A stretch of DNA of 64,000 nucleotides from Streptomyces tardus (GCF_018101125.2 NZ_JAELVF020000001.1:4257629-4321628), one strand, 5' to 3'; numbered from the stretch's first letter, positions 41,727 through 50,045 are shown. Numbers and translations are program-made. Notes: generated by a model not told the origin, from the sequence alone.

Positions 41727-43835
41727 TCACAGCGTGAGCTCCGGGTGCAGCCGTTTCATCGTCCACACGGCACCGCGCCGGGCGGTGAACGCGGTCAGTG
41801 CCAGCGCACCCGCGGTGAAGCCCAGCAATACCCCACACGCCTGCCACACCGGCGTCATTGCGCCACCGGTGATGAGCACCCGCAGTCCGTCCACGACGTA
41901 GGTCATGGGCAGGTACGGGTGGATGGCGTTGAAGAAGTCCGGGCTGGTCTGCACCGGGTAGGTGCCGCCCGCGGAGGTGAGCTGGAGCATCAGCGCCACC
42001 AGTACCACGATGCGCCCCGCCGGCCCGAACCGCGCGTTCATCCACTGGACGATCGCGCTGAAGCAGGCGGTGGTCAGCAGCAGGAAGCCCACAGTGCCCG
42101 CCGGGCGTTCCATCTGGAGTCCCAGCCCCCAGTGGAGCACGGAGATCAGCGTCACCACCTGGGCGAGGCCAAGGCCCACCACCGGCAGCCAACCGGCCAG
42201 CGCGGTGCGCCAGGAGGGCGCGCCGGCTGCGAGCGCGCGCCGGTTGAGGGCGGGCAGCAGCATGTAGCAGATCATCGCCGCCACCCACAGGGCGAGCGGG
42301 ATGAAGTACGGCGCGAAACCGGTGCCGTAGTTGGGCGCCTGGTGGGCGGCCCGGCTCTGCAGGTCCACCGGGTCGGCCATGATCGAGCTGCGCTCGGCGC
42401 GTTCGTCGTCGCCGTAGTCCGGGATACGGGCCTTGCCGTCGTCGAGCCCCTTGGCCAGCTTCTGCGAACCGTCCGCGAGCTTGAAGAGTCCGCCGTCCAG
42501 CTGCTTCACTCCCGCGCTCAACTCGCTCAGACCGCTGTCCAGCTGAGAGGACCCGCTCTTCGCGGTGCCGAGGCCGGTGTGCAGCCGGCCCGCTCCGGCG
42601 TTGACCTTCCGGGCGCCGGCGTCGAGTGCGTTCACCTGCTTGACGGCGGTGTCGAGGTCCTTGCCGAGGTGTGGTGCGCGCTGCTGCACCTGTCGGGCGG
42701 TGCGCTCGACCTTGACCAGGTCCTTGCGGAGTTCGTCCAGGTCCTCGTACTCCTGGACGCGGTCGTTCAGGCCCTCCGCGGCGTCGGCGGCTCGGCGGGT
42801 GAGCTGCACGTGCTTCTCGAGCTCGGAGCAGTCGACCGCCGCCGGCTCGGCCGAACTCTCCTCGCCGCAGAGCCGGTTGTGCAGCTTCTCGGCGCCGTTC
42901 GCCGCGCCGCGGGCCAGTTTCTCCGCGCGCTCGGCGTCCTCGGGGAGCTTGCCGACGTGCTTCTGCGCGGCCTTCGCCCCCTTGGCCACCCTGCCCGCCA
43001 GCTTGGCGATGTCCTCACCCGCCTCGGGCGAGGTCAGCGGCTCGACGGCCTTGGCGAGTCCGTTCACCTTCGCGGCCAGCTTCTTCGTGCCGCCGGCGAC
43101 CTGCTTCGTACCGCTGTGCAGCGTGGCCGCGCCCTTGTGCAGCTTGGTGACGCCCGAGTGCAGTTCGCCGCTGCCCTTCTGTGCCCTGCCCGCTCCGGCG
43201 AGCAGCTCCTTCGTTCCGTCCTTGGCGTCGCCGACCCCCTTGTTGATCCGGCCGGCTCCGTCGGCGGCTTCGCCGGTGCGCTCGTGCAGGGTGGAGAAGG
43301 AGACGAAGATGCGGTTGAAGAAACCGTCCGAGGCCTTGGACGAGGCTGAGGCGCGCACCTCGGAGAAGACGGTCCGGGAGATCTGGCCGACGATGTAGTT
43401 GTTGGCGTCGTTGGTGCGGACTCTGAGGGCGCCGGTCTCCGGGTTCTCCCCGGAGCTGGAGGCGAGTTTGGCGCTGAAGTCGGCGGGGATCGTCAGCGAG
43501 AGGTAGTAACTGCCGTCCTCCACGCCTTTCTCGGCCTCCTCGGCGCCGACCTCCTGCCAGTCGAAGGTGTCGCTGTCGTGCAGCCCGGAGACGATGTCCT
43601 CGCCCGCCTGGATCCGCTGCCGCTTTCCGTCGTCGCTCTCGGCGTGCGCGCCCCTGTCGTCGTTGACCAGCGCCACCGGTATCCGGTCCATGCTGCCCAA
43701 CGGGTCCCAGAACGACCACAGGTAGAGCGCCCCGTACAGCAGCGGGATGAGCAGCATCGCCGCCACCGCCGCCCGGGGCATCCGGCCCCTTCCGAACCGC
43801 TTGAGCTCAAGCGCGGCCAGTCTCGGCGAACGCAT
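41727..43835 (-). CDS. YhgE/Pip-type membrane protein (ABC-2 permease-like)
   Basis: A 702-residue protein. One N-terminal helix (AAVAAMLLIPLLYGALYLW) precedes an extracellular domain of about 450 residues with many Gly-Lys-Leu heptad-like repeats predicted as coiled coil (for example SGELHSGVTKLHKGAATLH). Five to six C-terminal helices (about 495-690) form an ABC-2 permease-like bundle. The family includes phage infection protein and is related to EsaA of type VII secretion. GGAGGG lies 7 nt before the ATG. It overlaps the ABC gene by 29 bp, so the two are coupled and likely form one transporter or extrusion complex. Confidence 0.92.
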   Translation of the reverse strand: MRSPRLAALELKRFGRGRMPRAAVAAMLLIPLLYGALYLWSFWDPLGSMDRIPVALVNDDRGAHAESDDGKRQRIQAGEDIVSGLHDSDTFDWQEVGAEEAEKGVEDGSYYLSLTIPADFSAKLASSSGENPETGALRVRTNDANNYIVGQISRTVFSEVRASASSKASDGFFNRIFVSFSTLHERTGEAADGAGRINKGVGDAKDGTKELLAGAGRAQKGSGELHSGVTKLHKGAATLHSGTKQVAGGTKKLAAKVNGLAKAVEPLTSPEAGEDIAKLAGRVAKGAKAAQKHVGKLPEDAERAEKLARGAANGAEKLHNRLCGEESSAEPAAVDCSELEKHVQLTRRAADAAEGLNDRVQEYEDLDELRKDLVKVERTARQVQQRAPHLGKDLDTAVKQVNALDAGARKVNAGAGRLHTGLGTAKSGSSQLDSGLSELSAGVKQLDGGLFKLADGSQKLAKGLDDGKARIPDYGDDERAERSSIMADPVDLQSRAAHQAPNYGTGFAPYFIPLALWVAAMICYMLLPALNRRALAAGAPSWRTALAGWLPVVGLGLAQVVTLISVLHWGLGLQMERPAGTVGFLLLTTACFSAIVQWMNARFGPAGRIVVLVALMLQLTSAGGTYPVQTSPDFFNAIHPYLPMTYVVDGLRVLITGGAMTPVWQACGVLLGFTAGALALTAFTARRGAVWTMKRLHPELTL

Positions 43836-44676
43836 CCCCGGGGCCCTCCTTCGAAGTCGCGGTCTGCTGCGGGGAGTCGGTGGCGTGCTGCGCGGTCGGC
43901 TCTTCGGTCGTGCCGGCCTCGTCGGCGTCCGCTGCCGGGCCGGGCCGCTCCGTCGCGCTCGGGTCGGGGACGCCGTCGCCCCCGGTGCCGGGGGCCGGGT
44001 CGTGCGCCTGCGCGGCGTCGATCCGCAGCACGGCCGCGTCCTCCGGTGCCTGGGTGCACGAGGCCAGTACGGTGACGCCGGCCGCGGCGACGGCGCGCAA
44101 CAGCCCCCACATCTCCAGCCGTTCGGCGTCCGAGAGCTTGAGACCGACATCGTCGACGGCGATCAGCCGCGGCTCGTCCAGCAGCGCGAGGGCGACGCCC
44201 AGTCGCAGCTCCTGCGTCCGCTCCAGCTGCCGCACGGTGGTGCGCGGCCCCTTGGGCAGCTCTTCGAGAGAGAGGCCGGCGAGCTCCAGCGCGTGGTCGA
44301 GACGTTCCCGGCGGGCGGCCGTGCGCTCACGCCGCCAGCCGCGGAAGTACGGGCGCAGCAGGGAGCGTTCGCGCAGATGCTCGGCGACGGTGAGAGCGGG
44401 CTCCGGGTCGTTGACGTCCGGTACGGGCCCGAGCGCGGTGATCTCGCGCACCGCGGCCATCCGCTTCGGCAGCGGCAGACCGTCCACCTCGACCCGGCCC
44501 GCAGTGGTCCGCATCCGACCGGTCAGCGCCAGCAGCAGACAGGTGCGCCCCGACCCCGACGGCCCCTGGACCGCCACCAACTCGCCGGCTTCCGCGCACA
44601 GTTCGACGTCCCGGAAGACCGTGCCCCGCGGCCCGTCCATTCCGAGGCCCTCGGCGGTGACTGCCGCCCCCCGCAT
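43807..44676 (-). CDS. Degenerate ABC-type ATP-binding protein
   Basis: A 289-residue ABC ATPase-like subunit for the YhgE/Pip protein it overlaps. The Walker A motif is GPSGSGRTC (residues 38-46) with Arg44 in place of the invariant Lys. The signature LSGGQ is replaced by QLERTQ, and the Walker B reads RLIAVDDVG with Asp where catalytic Glu is expected. A disordered acidic tail of about 75 residues follows. It may bind but hardly hydrolyse ATP. The ATG at 44676 has AAGGAG 6 nt upstream and sits 13 bp from a 24-bp operator-like palindrome. Confidence 0.88.
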   Translation of the reverse strand: MRGAAVTAEGLGMDGPRGTVFRDVELCAEAGELVAVQGPSGSGRTCLLLALTGRMRTTAGRVEVDGLPLPKRMAAVREITALGPVPDVNDPEPALTVAEHLRERSLLRPYFRGWRRERTAARRERLDHALELAGLSLEELPKGPRTTVRQLERTQELRLGVALALLDEPRLIAVDDVGLKLSDAERLEMWGLLRAVAAAGVTVLASCTQAPEDAAVLRIDAAQAHDPAPGTGGDGVPDPSATERPGPAADADEAGTTEEPTAQHATDSPQQTATSKEGPGDAFAETGRA

Positions 44677-44688
44677 ATGCTCTCCTTT

Positions 44689-44712
44689 TTTGAACTGACT
44701 GGTCAGTTCAAA
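44689..44712. promoter_or_regulatory. Probable TetR operator in front of the ABC-YhgE-tetR operon
   Basis: A 24-bp palindrome with half-site TTTGAACTGAC and a mismatch only in the central two bases. It ends 13 bp before the ABC start codon. On the minus strand TAGTCT directly upstream (about 44711-44716) is a candidate -10 box, so bound repressor would block the transcription start. Confidence 0.75.
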
Positions 44713-44766
44713 GACTAGCAGTCGCCTCGGAGCACCGGTCCCACCCCTCGTTGTCAGTGGGGGGAG

Positions 44767-44853
44767 TCACCATGGGCGTGGGGTCTTCCCGCGCGCTCTC
44801 GCGGAGCACGAGAAGCCTCCGAGGCACTCGGCGGTGACTGCCGCCCCCCGCAT
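44767..44853 (-). pseudogene. Truncated second copy of the ABC gene start, minus strand
   Basis: An ATG at 44853, with the same AAGGAG ribosome-binding site as the real gene, begins MRGAAVTAE exactly like the ABC protein, then diverges (CLGGFS...) and stops after 28 codons. It is the left half of the 120-bp palindrome and a direct repeat of 44641-44700. Confidence 0.75.
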
Positions 44854-44937
44854 ATGCTCTCCTTTTTTGAACTGACTGGTCAGTTCAAAAAAGGAGAGCA
44901 TATGCGGGGGGCGGCAGTCACCGCCGAGGGCCTCGGA
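44818..44937. repeat. 120-bp near-perfect palindrome centred on a second operator copy
   Basis: Arms of 60 bp are complementary except at one internal position and at the central two bases. The left arm is a 60-bp direct copy (one mismatch) of 44641-44700 and the right arm an inverted copy of the same sequence. The centre at 44877/44878 is the centre of the operator-like palindrome, so a complete second operator lies at 44866-44889. Confidence 0.93.
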
Positions 44938-45001
44938 ATGGACGGGCCGCGGGGCACGGTCTTCCGGGACGTCGAACTGTGCGCGGAAGCCGGCGAGTTG
45001 G
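44878..45001 (+). repeat. Inverted 124-bp copy of the ABC gene 5' region
   Basis: The sequence is the reverse complement of 44577-44701. It carries half the operator, the ribosome-binding site, the ATG (44902) and the first 33 codons of the ABC gene. It stops at the 10-bp sequence GGCGAGTTGG that is also the start of the next palindrome. Confidence 0.93.
44902..45000 (+). pseudogene. Inverted N-terminal fragment of the ABC gene, plus strand
   Basis: The ATG at 44902 with AAGGAG upstream encodes residues 1-33 of the degenerate ABC protein, then runs into foreign sequence and continues out of frame over the HEPN gene to a stop at 45361-45363. Translation from this strong start would produce a chimera of 153 residues, not the HEPN protein. 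Confidence 0.75.
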
Positions 45002-45533
45002 GAGAGGGCAGCCGTCGAGACGGCCGGCGGGTGGGTGTCCGGCGCCGGACACCCACCCGCCGGCCGTCTCGACGGCTGCCCTCTCCCAACTCGCCCAGGC
45101 GCACCGGGCGCTGGCCGAAGCCGCTGTCCTCCGGACGCCCCACGAGCGCTACGTCGCCGCGCACCGAGCCGCACTCCACGCCGCCGCCGCGGTCCTGGCG
45201 GCGCGCGGCCGGCCGGAGGCCTCCGAGCGGGCCCGCCGCCGTATACGCAGCGCCTGGGACATACTCCGCGAGGCAGCCCCCGAACTCGCTGAGTGGAGCG
45301 CGTACTTCGCCTCCGGTGCGAGCCGGCGGGCGCTCGCCGAGGCGGGTGTCCACGGCTCGGTGAGCGGTGCGCACGCGGACGAGCTGCTGCGCACCGCCCA
45401 GGAGTTCCGCCTGCTGGTGGAGCGGACCCTGATCATCGACTCGGGGCTGCCCCACCGGCGCGGGCCCACCCGTCCGGGCCGGGGAGGCCCGGCAGGAGGG
45501 CGGCGTCCGTCGGCGTCCGGGGGGAGGCAATAG
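44979..45533 (+). CDS. SAV_6107-like HEPN-domain protein, 5' end replaced
   Basis: From about 45044 the frame encodes a helical domain (STAALSQLAQAHRALAEAAV ... RYVAAHRAALH ... RRRIRSAWDILREAAPELAEWSAYFASGA) typical of the SAV_6107 family of HEPN proteins. RYVAAH gives the R-x4-H motif linked to RNase activity in the superfamily. The only in-frame start is a GTG at 44979 inside the inverted ABC copy, without a ribosome-binding site. The frame is closed upstream at 44868. The natural N-terminus and promoter therefore seem lost or displaced by the palindrome, and the gene may be poorly expressed. Stop at 45531-45533. Confidence 0.7.
   Translation: MRGSRRVGRGQPSRRPAGGCPAPDTHPPAVSTAALSQLAQAHRALAEAAVLRTPHERYVAAHRAALHAAAAVLAARGRPEASERARRRIRSAWDILREAAPELAEWSAYFASGASRRALAEAGVHGSVSGAHADELLRTAQEFRLLVERTLIIDSGLPHRRGPTRPGRGGPAGGRRPSASGGRQ
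44992..45095. repeat. 104-bp perfect palindrome without spacer
   Basis: Two 52-bp arms (44992-45043 and 45044-45095) are exactly complementary with no loop; the centre is GGCGCC. The right arm is the 5' coding part of the HEPN gene; the left arm is its inverted copy. A cruciform or very stable hairpin would be expected. Confidence 0.95.
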
Positions 45534-45575
45534 GCTGGGCCCGATCAGCCACTTCAGTCGCCGAGGAGCACCGCC

Positions 45576-46325
45576 ATGACCCGCCCCCGCGCCGCTCTCC
45601 GTACCGCCGTGGTCTGGGAGGTGCTCCGGGAAGCGCTCGACCGCAGAGCCTCCCGGGCCGGACGGGCCTCGCTCGAAGTCCTCGACGCGGGCGGGGGCTC
45701 CGGGCACTTCGCCGTGCCGCTGGCGGGCCTCGGCCACCGGGTCACAGTCGTCGACCCGAGCCCCAACGCGCTGTTCGCGCTGGAGCGCCGGGCCGCCGAG
45801 GAGGGCGTGGCCGAGCGGGTGCAGGGCGTGCAGGGAGACGCGCACGGACTGCTGGACGTTGCGGAGCGCGGCGGCTACGACGCGGTGCTGTGTCACGGAG
45901 TGCTGGAGTACGTGGACGATCCCGCGGAATCCGTGCGCAACGCGGTCGCCGCGCTGCGGCCCGAGGGCGGCACCCTCAGTGTGCTCGCCGCCGGGCTGGG
46001 CGGCGCCGTGTTCGCCAGGGCGCTCGCCGGCCACTTCACCGAAGCCCGGCACGCGCTGGAGGACCCGGACGGCCGCTGGGGCGTCGCGGACCCGATGCCG
46101 CGCCGGTTCTCCCCGGAGCACCTGAGCGAGCTTCTCGTCGAGACCGGGCTGGAGGTCGGTGTCATCCAGGGCGTTCGGATCTTCGGCGATCTGGTGCCGG
46201 GTGCGCTGGTGGACTCCGAGCCGCAGGCGGTCGAAGCGCTCGCCCAACTGGAGGCGGCGGCGGCCGAGCTGCCCGCCTTTCGCTCGGTCGCGGGCCAGTT
46301 GCACGTGCTGGCGGAACTGCGCTAG
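45576..46325 (+). CDS. Class I SAM-dependent methyltransferase
   Basis: A 249-residue methyltransferase with motif I LEVLDAGGGSGHFAVPLA (about 33-50), the acidic VTVVDPSP, motif II/III around LLDVAERGGYDAVLCHGVLEYVDD, and a C-terminal region (MPRRFSPEHLSELLVETGLEV) like small-molecule methyltransferases of the SmtA/CmoM group. GAGGAG lies 8 nt before the ATG. It is 42 bp downstream of the HEPN gene, so they could share a transcript. Substrate unknown. Confidence 0.9.
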   Translation: MTRPRAALRTAVVWEVLREALDRRASRAGRASLEVLDAGGGSGHFAVPLAGLGHRVTVVDPSPNALFALERRAAEEGVAERVQGVQGDAHGLLDVAERGGYDAVLCHGVLEYVDDPAESVRNAVAALRPEGGTLSVLAAGLGGAVFARALAGHFTEARHALEDPDGRWGVADPMPRRFSPEHLSELLVETGLEVGVIQGVRIFGDLVPGALVDSEPQAVEALAQLEAAAAELPAFRSVAGQLHVLAELR

Positions 46326-46706
46326 TCGTGCGCCGCGGTACGTGCACGGAGCGGGCCCGGGCGCCTTCTCGAGGGCTGCCGGCGCGGGTGGCCACCCGGT
46401 TGCGAGTGCCAGTTCACCGTGGGTGCGGCGGCCCCCCTCGCGGCCCTTTCGGAGATCCGGCAAGATTGACCTGACAGCCCTCGGCCGTGGGTGCCCGCTT
46501 CCGCGCCCGGCGCCGTATGATCGAGGCAGACCGTCGGGCATGACGGGCGGGTAGTAGGGGAATGAACTGGCCACTGCTGTGTCAGCCACGACCGACCTCA
46601 CGGAAGGGACTGGCGTACAGGGGCGGGTTTCACGGGGGCGATTCCCTGCCTATCCTTGAAGGGTCGCATCCGGTCGCCCCCCGCGACCGACGAGTAGGAG
46701 GACTCC
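46326..46706 (+). other. Promoter-bearing gap upstream of the DUF3040 gene
   Basis: 381 bp without a gene. Candidate -10 boxes are TATGAT near 46516 and TATCCT at 46651-46656; the latter would give a leader of about 45 nt with TAGGAGG before the GTG at 46707. No hairpin or repeat that I would call. Confidence 0.5.
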
Positions 46707-47123
46707 GTGCCGCTCTCTGAGCACGAGCAGCGCATGCTCGAGCAGATGGAGCGAGCGCTGTACGCCGAAGATCCCAAGTTCGCGACAGCGCTCGAGGGAA
46801 GCGAGCTGCGCGCGCCGACCCGCAAGCGGGTCTACCAGGCGGTTGCGGGCTTTCTGGTGGGCGTTGCGCTCCTGATGTCCGGAATGGTCGCGCAGATCAT
46901 CTGGGTCAGCGTCCTCGGCTTCCTCGTGATGCTCGGATGCACCGTCCTGGCCGTCACCGGCTGGCGGAAAGGCCCGAAGACCGACGACGCCAAAGCCGAA
47001 GGCGGTGGTGAGGCCGGCCCTGCGAGGGGCGGAGCCTCCTCCCGACGGCAGCCCAAACAGCGCAAATCGATGATGAACAAGATCGAGCAGCGCTGGCAGC
47101 GGCGTCGCGACGAGCGCCAGTAG
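46707..47123 (+). CDS. DUF3040 membrane protein
   Basis: A 138-residue protein with the family-defining N-terminus PLSEHEQRMLEQMERALYAEDPKFA, two adjacent transmembrane helices (about 46-85) and a basic C-terminal tail. Such proteins are widespread next to actinobacterial division genes but have no known activity. GTG start with TAGGAGG 6 nt upstream, and a very strong terminator 45 bp after the stop. Monocistronic. Confidence 0.92.
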   Translation: MPLSEHEQRMLEQMERALYAEDPKFATALEGSELRAPTRKRVYQAVAGFLVGVALLMSGMVAQIIWVSVLGFLVMLGCTVLAVTGWRKGPKTDDAKAEGGGEAGPARGGASSRRQPKQRKSMMNKIEQRWQRRRDERQ

Positions 47124-47167
47124 CCGACGCCACGGCGCTCCGACGGCACCACACAGGACCAGATTCG

Positions 47168-47209
47168 AAAGCGGTGGGTCGCTCTCCCGGGAGAGCGACC
47201 CACCGCTTT
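47168..47209 (+). terminator. Strong intrinsic terminator after the DUF3040 gene
   Basis: A perfect 21-bp inverted repeat with no spacer (centre CCCGGG at 47186-47191), with A-run and TTTT at its ends so it can act in both directions. Confidence 0.92.
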
Positions 47210-47636
47210 TGTGCGCGGGGCCGCGAGGCGCCGCGAGCGCGTAGGCAGCAGACGGCTCCGGGACCGCAGAACCGTGGTCCGCGAACCCGGCTCGCGCAGG
47301 CCCGCCCCGCCCCGGCACGCATCCAGGCTCCCGGCGCCCCGCGGAACCGGCAGGTGCGGGCCCGGCGTTCGCGGAACCGGTGTACGCGGGACCTGACGTG
47401 CGCAGCCGGTGCTCGCCCGCCCGGTGCCTGCCGGCACGGAGCCCAGGGGCCCCGTAAGCCCTGAGCCCGTAAGCCCTGAGCCAGCGAGTACGGCCGCCGG
47501 AGCCGGTGAGGGAGGAGAGGCGGCGACGCTCGGCCGTGGAACGGGCCACGGGCGCTGCCACCCGCGCGTGGCCGTGAAGGGGTGTACGCCGGGTGGCCAC
47601 CGCGGCCCCGACCGACGGATCGGCCGGGGCCGCGGA
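47210..47636. other. 427-bp convergent gap with degenerate short repeats
   Basis: No gene. The region holds loosely repeated CGCGGAACCGG-type segments and a 14-bp direct repeat (CCCGTAAGCCCTGA, two copies near 47453-47481). It separates the DUF3040 gene from the convergent transglutaminase operon. Confidence 0.5.
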
Positions 47637-50045
47637 TCAGGCCCGGCGCCTGCGCACCGAACGCACTGCCGCGCCTGCCCTCACCACTCTGGCCCGCGCC
47701 TGCTCCGCCGCGAACGCCCAGCGGCGGCGCACGGCCCAGCCCACCCGTACGGCCGAACGCGGAGCGAGCAGTGCCCGCAGCCCGGTCCGCCGGTCCGCGA
47801 CGGACCGCAGACCCGCACGCACCGTGTGCACATCGGCGGCCGGATCGCCGTCGGCACCGCTGCTTCGCGCGGGGCTCGGGGCGTACAGCACCCGCTCCAC
47901 CGCGTCCGCGACCCGGTGCGCGGCTGCTGCGGAATCGGCGTCGAGCCGGCCCTCGGTGATCAGGCGGCGCACGGCCTTGCGGGGGGTGGCGGAATCGTCG
48001 GGCGCGATGCCGAAGTCCCAGCCGGTGTCCAGAAGTTCCCGCCAGGCGGCCAGCACCGCATCCGCGGAACCGGCTGCCGGACCGCCGGACGCGGCGAGCC
48101 GTCTGCCGCGCGCCCGGATGCGCCACAGCGCAGGCAGCAGCGGCAGCGTCAGCACGGCCAGCGCCGCGACGGTGATCAGCGCGGCGCGCTGCCACGGGAA
48201 GCCCCCGTCGCCGGGCGGCGGACCGACGGCGTCCAGCTCACCGCACTCGCCGGCCTGCCGGCGCTCCGCCGTGCACTCCTCCTCCTCGGTGGGCTCCGGA
48301 CCGGGGCCGGTGGTCTCCTCCGGCCCGGTCTCCTCGTCCTCCGGGACGGAGGGGTCGGGCAGATCGGGCTGTGCGTAACCGGGGGTGTTGCCGCGCGACG
48401 GTGTGGGCTCGAACCGGGTCCAGCCGACGCCCTCGAAGTACAGCTCGGGCCAGGCGTGCGCGTCCTGCAACCCCACCTCGGTACGGCCGCCGGACGCCGG
48501 GGTGCCCGGCGTGAAACCGACCGCCACCCGCGCCGGGATGTCCAGGGTCCTGGCCATGGCGGCCATCGAGAAGGCGAAGTGGATGCAGAACCCCTCGCGC
48601 TGGTCCAGGAAGCGGGTGATCGCCGCGCTGCCGCTGCCGGCACGCACCTCGGTGTTGTAGGTGAAACCGCCCTCGCGGGCGAACCACTCCTGGAGCGCGA
48701 GCGCCCGCTCGTAGTCGCTGTCCGAGCCCTGGACGACGTTGCGCGCGATGCTCTCCACCTCGCGGGGCAGCGAGCCCGGCACGTCGGTGTACTCGCGGCG
48801 AATCTCCTCGCGGGCCGGTGGTGCGTTCTTCAACTGCTCGGCGGTGGGCCGGACCTGGAGACTGACCACCTGGTAGTTCGCGCCCTGGGTCGTCTGCCCG
48901 CGGTCGCCGACCAGAGTGCGCCCCTCGGGCTCGAACCGCCAGCGGCCGTCGACGTCCACCCGCTGGGCCGGGTACGGCATCGGCAGCCAGCTCTGCTTGT
49001 ACCAGTCCGCCGCCTCGATGAGAGTCGTCGTGCGCTGCACGTCCACGTCGGGGGACATCCCCGGTACGTCGGGCAGCGGGTCGGGCACGGAGGTGATGCG
49101 GCGCTCCGACGGCTTCCACGCGGTCCCGTCGAACTGGTCGAGGGAGACGATGCGCAGGTACATGTCCTCGTTGCTCTGCGCGTTCGTCCGGTAGGTGAGG
49201 ACGGTGCGGTTCTCCGGCTGGTTGAGGCTGTCCTGGAGCGCCACCAGCGGGTTGACCGCGGACACCGTCCCGTCGGAGGAGCTGCCCGATCCGCGCCCGG
49301 CCGGGTCGAGCACCCCGCTGCCCAGCGAGGGGAGCAGCGCGGGCACGAGCAGGGCGAGACCCAGCGTCGCGACCCCGATCCGCCGTCCGGTGCGCACCGG
49401 CGCGGACACCGGGGGCTCGGACCGCTGCCCGAAGCCGCGCTGCATCGCGGCGCCGCTGAACACCCGGCCCCACTGGGAGATCCGGTCCCGCCCCTCGGCG
49501 AGCAGCAGGAGCAGATAGCCGGTCGCGGCGACCAGGAACCACAGCCAGCTGACCTCCCCCTGCCCGAGGCCCGCGGCCACCGAGTAGAGCGCCAGCAGCG
49601 GCAGACCGGCGGGCGCGGCGCTGCGGAAGGTCACCGCGATGACGTCCACGAGCAGACCGATCGCCAGCGCTCCACCGACCAGCATCAACTGGATGCCGTC
49701 CGTCAGCGGCGCGGGGATGGTGAACCTGGTGACGTCCTCGCTGCCCTGGCCGACCAACAGGCCCAACTGCTCGACGCTCGCCGGAGTCGGCAGCACACCG
49801 CCCAGCGCGCTCTCCTGCGCGAAGACCAGCGTCAGCAGCACGAACGAGACGAGCAGCTGTGCGGTGATCGTCACCGGCCTGGCCAACGGAACGCGGCGGG
49901 CGGCCATGCCCACCGCGCTCTGCACCGCGAGCAGCGCGGCGGCCTGGAAGAGCCAGCTCGCCGCCGAGACCAGCGGCAGCAGCGCACACGCGCAGGCGAC
50001 CGAGGCCCACCAGGCCGCCAGCGTCAACCGAGCTCCGCCGCTCAT
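47637..50045 (-). CDS. DUF3488/transglutaminase-like membrane protein (TgpA type)
   Basis: An 802-residue protein with about six N-terminal helices (DUF3488), an extracellular transglutaminase-like cysteine-peptidase fold, another helix (about 625-645) and a cytoplasmic C-terminal DUF4129-like region. The catalytic triad candidates are Cys in REGFCIHFAFSMA (about 487), His in DAHAWPELYF (about 531) and Asp/Glu near GVGWTRFEPTPS. The ATG overlaps the DUF58 stop (ATGA); GGAAGG lies upstream. It is the last gene of the moxR-DUF58-transglutaminase operon, a widely conserved trio. Target unknown. Confidence 0.92.
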   Translation of the reverse strand: MSGGARLTLAAWWASVACACALLPLVSAASWLFQAAALLAVQSAVGMAARRVPLARPVTITAQLLVSFVLLTLVFAQESALGGVLPTPASVEQLGLLVGQGSEDVTRFTIPAPLTDGIQLMLVGGALAIGLLVDVIAVTFRSAAPAGLPLLALYSVAAGLGQGEVSWLWFLVAATGYLLLLLAEGRDRISQWGRVFSGAAMQRGFGQRSEPPVSAPVRTGRRIGVATLGLALLVPALLPSLGSGVLDPAGRGSGSSSDGTVSAVNPLVALQDSLNQPENRTVLTYRTNAQSNEDMYLRIVSLDQFDGTAWKPSERRITSVPDPLPDVPGMSPDVDVQRTTTLIEAADWYKQSWLPMPYPAQRVDVDGRWRFEPEGRTLVGDRGQTTQGANYQVVSLQVRPTAEQLKNAPPAREEIRREYTDVPGSLPREVESIARNVVQGSDSDYERALALQEWFAREGGFTYNTEVRAGSGSAAITRFLDQREGFCIHFAFSMAAMARTLDIPARVAVGFTPGTPASGGRTEVGLQDAHAWPELYFEGVGWTRFEPTPSRGNTPGYAQPDLPDPSVPEDEETGPEETTGPGPEPTEEEECTAERRQAGECGELDAVGPPPGDGGFPWQRAALITVAALAVLTLPLLPALWRIRARGRRLAASGGPAAGSADAVLAAWRELLDTGWDFGIAPDDSATPRKAVRRLITEGRLDADSAAAAHRVADAVERVLYAPSPARSSGADGDPAADVHTVRAGLRSVADRRTGLRALLAPRSAVRVGWAVRRRWAFAAEQARARVVRAGAAVRSVRRRRA

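Noticed and set aside
44854..45363. Independent protein-coding gene of 153-169 residues
   Set aside because: It is a chimera of an inverted ABC gene fragment, a palindrome arm and the wrong frame of the HEPN gene.
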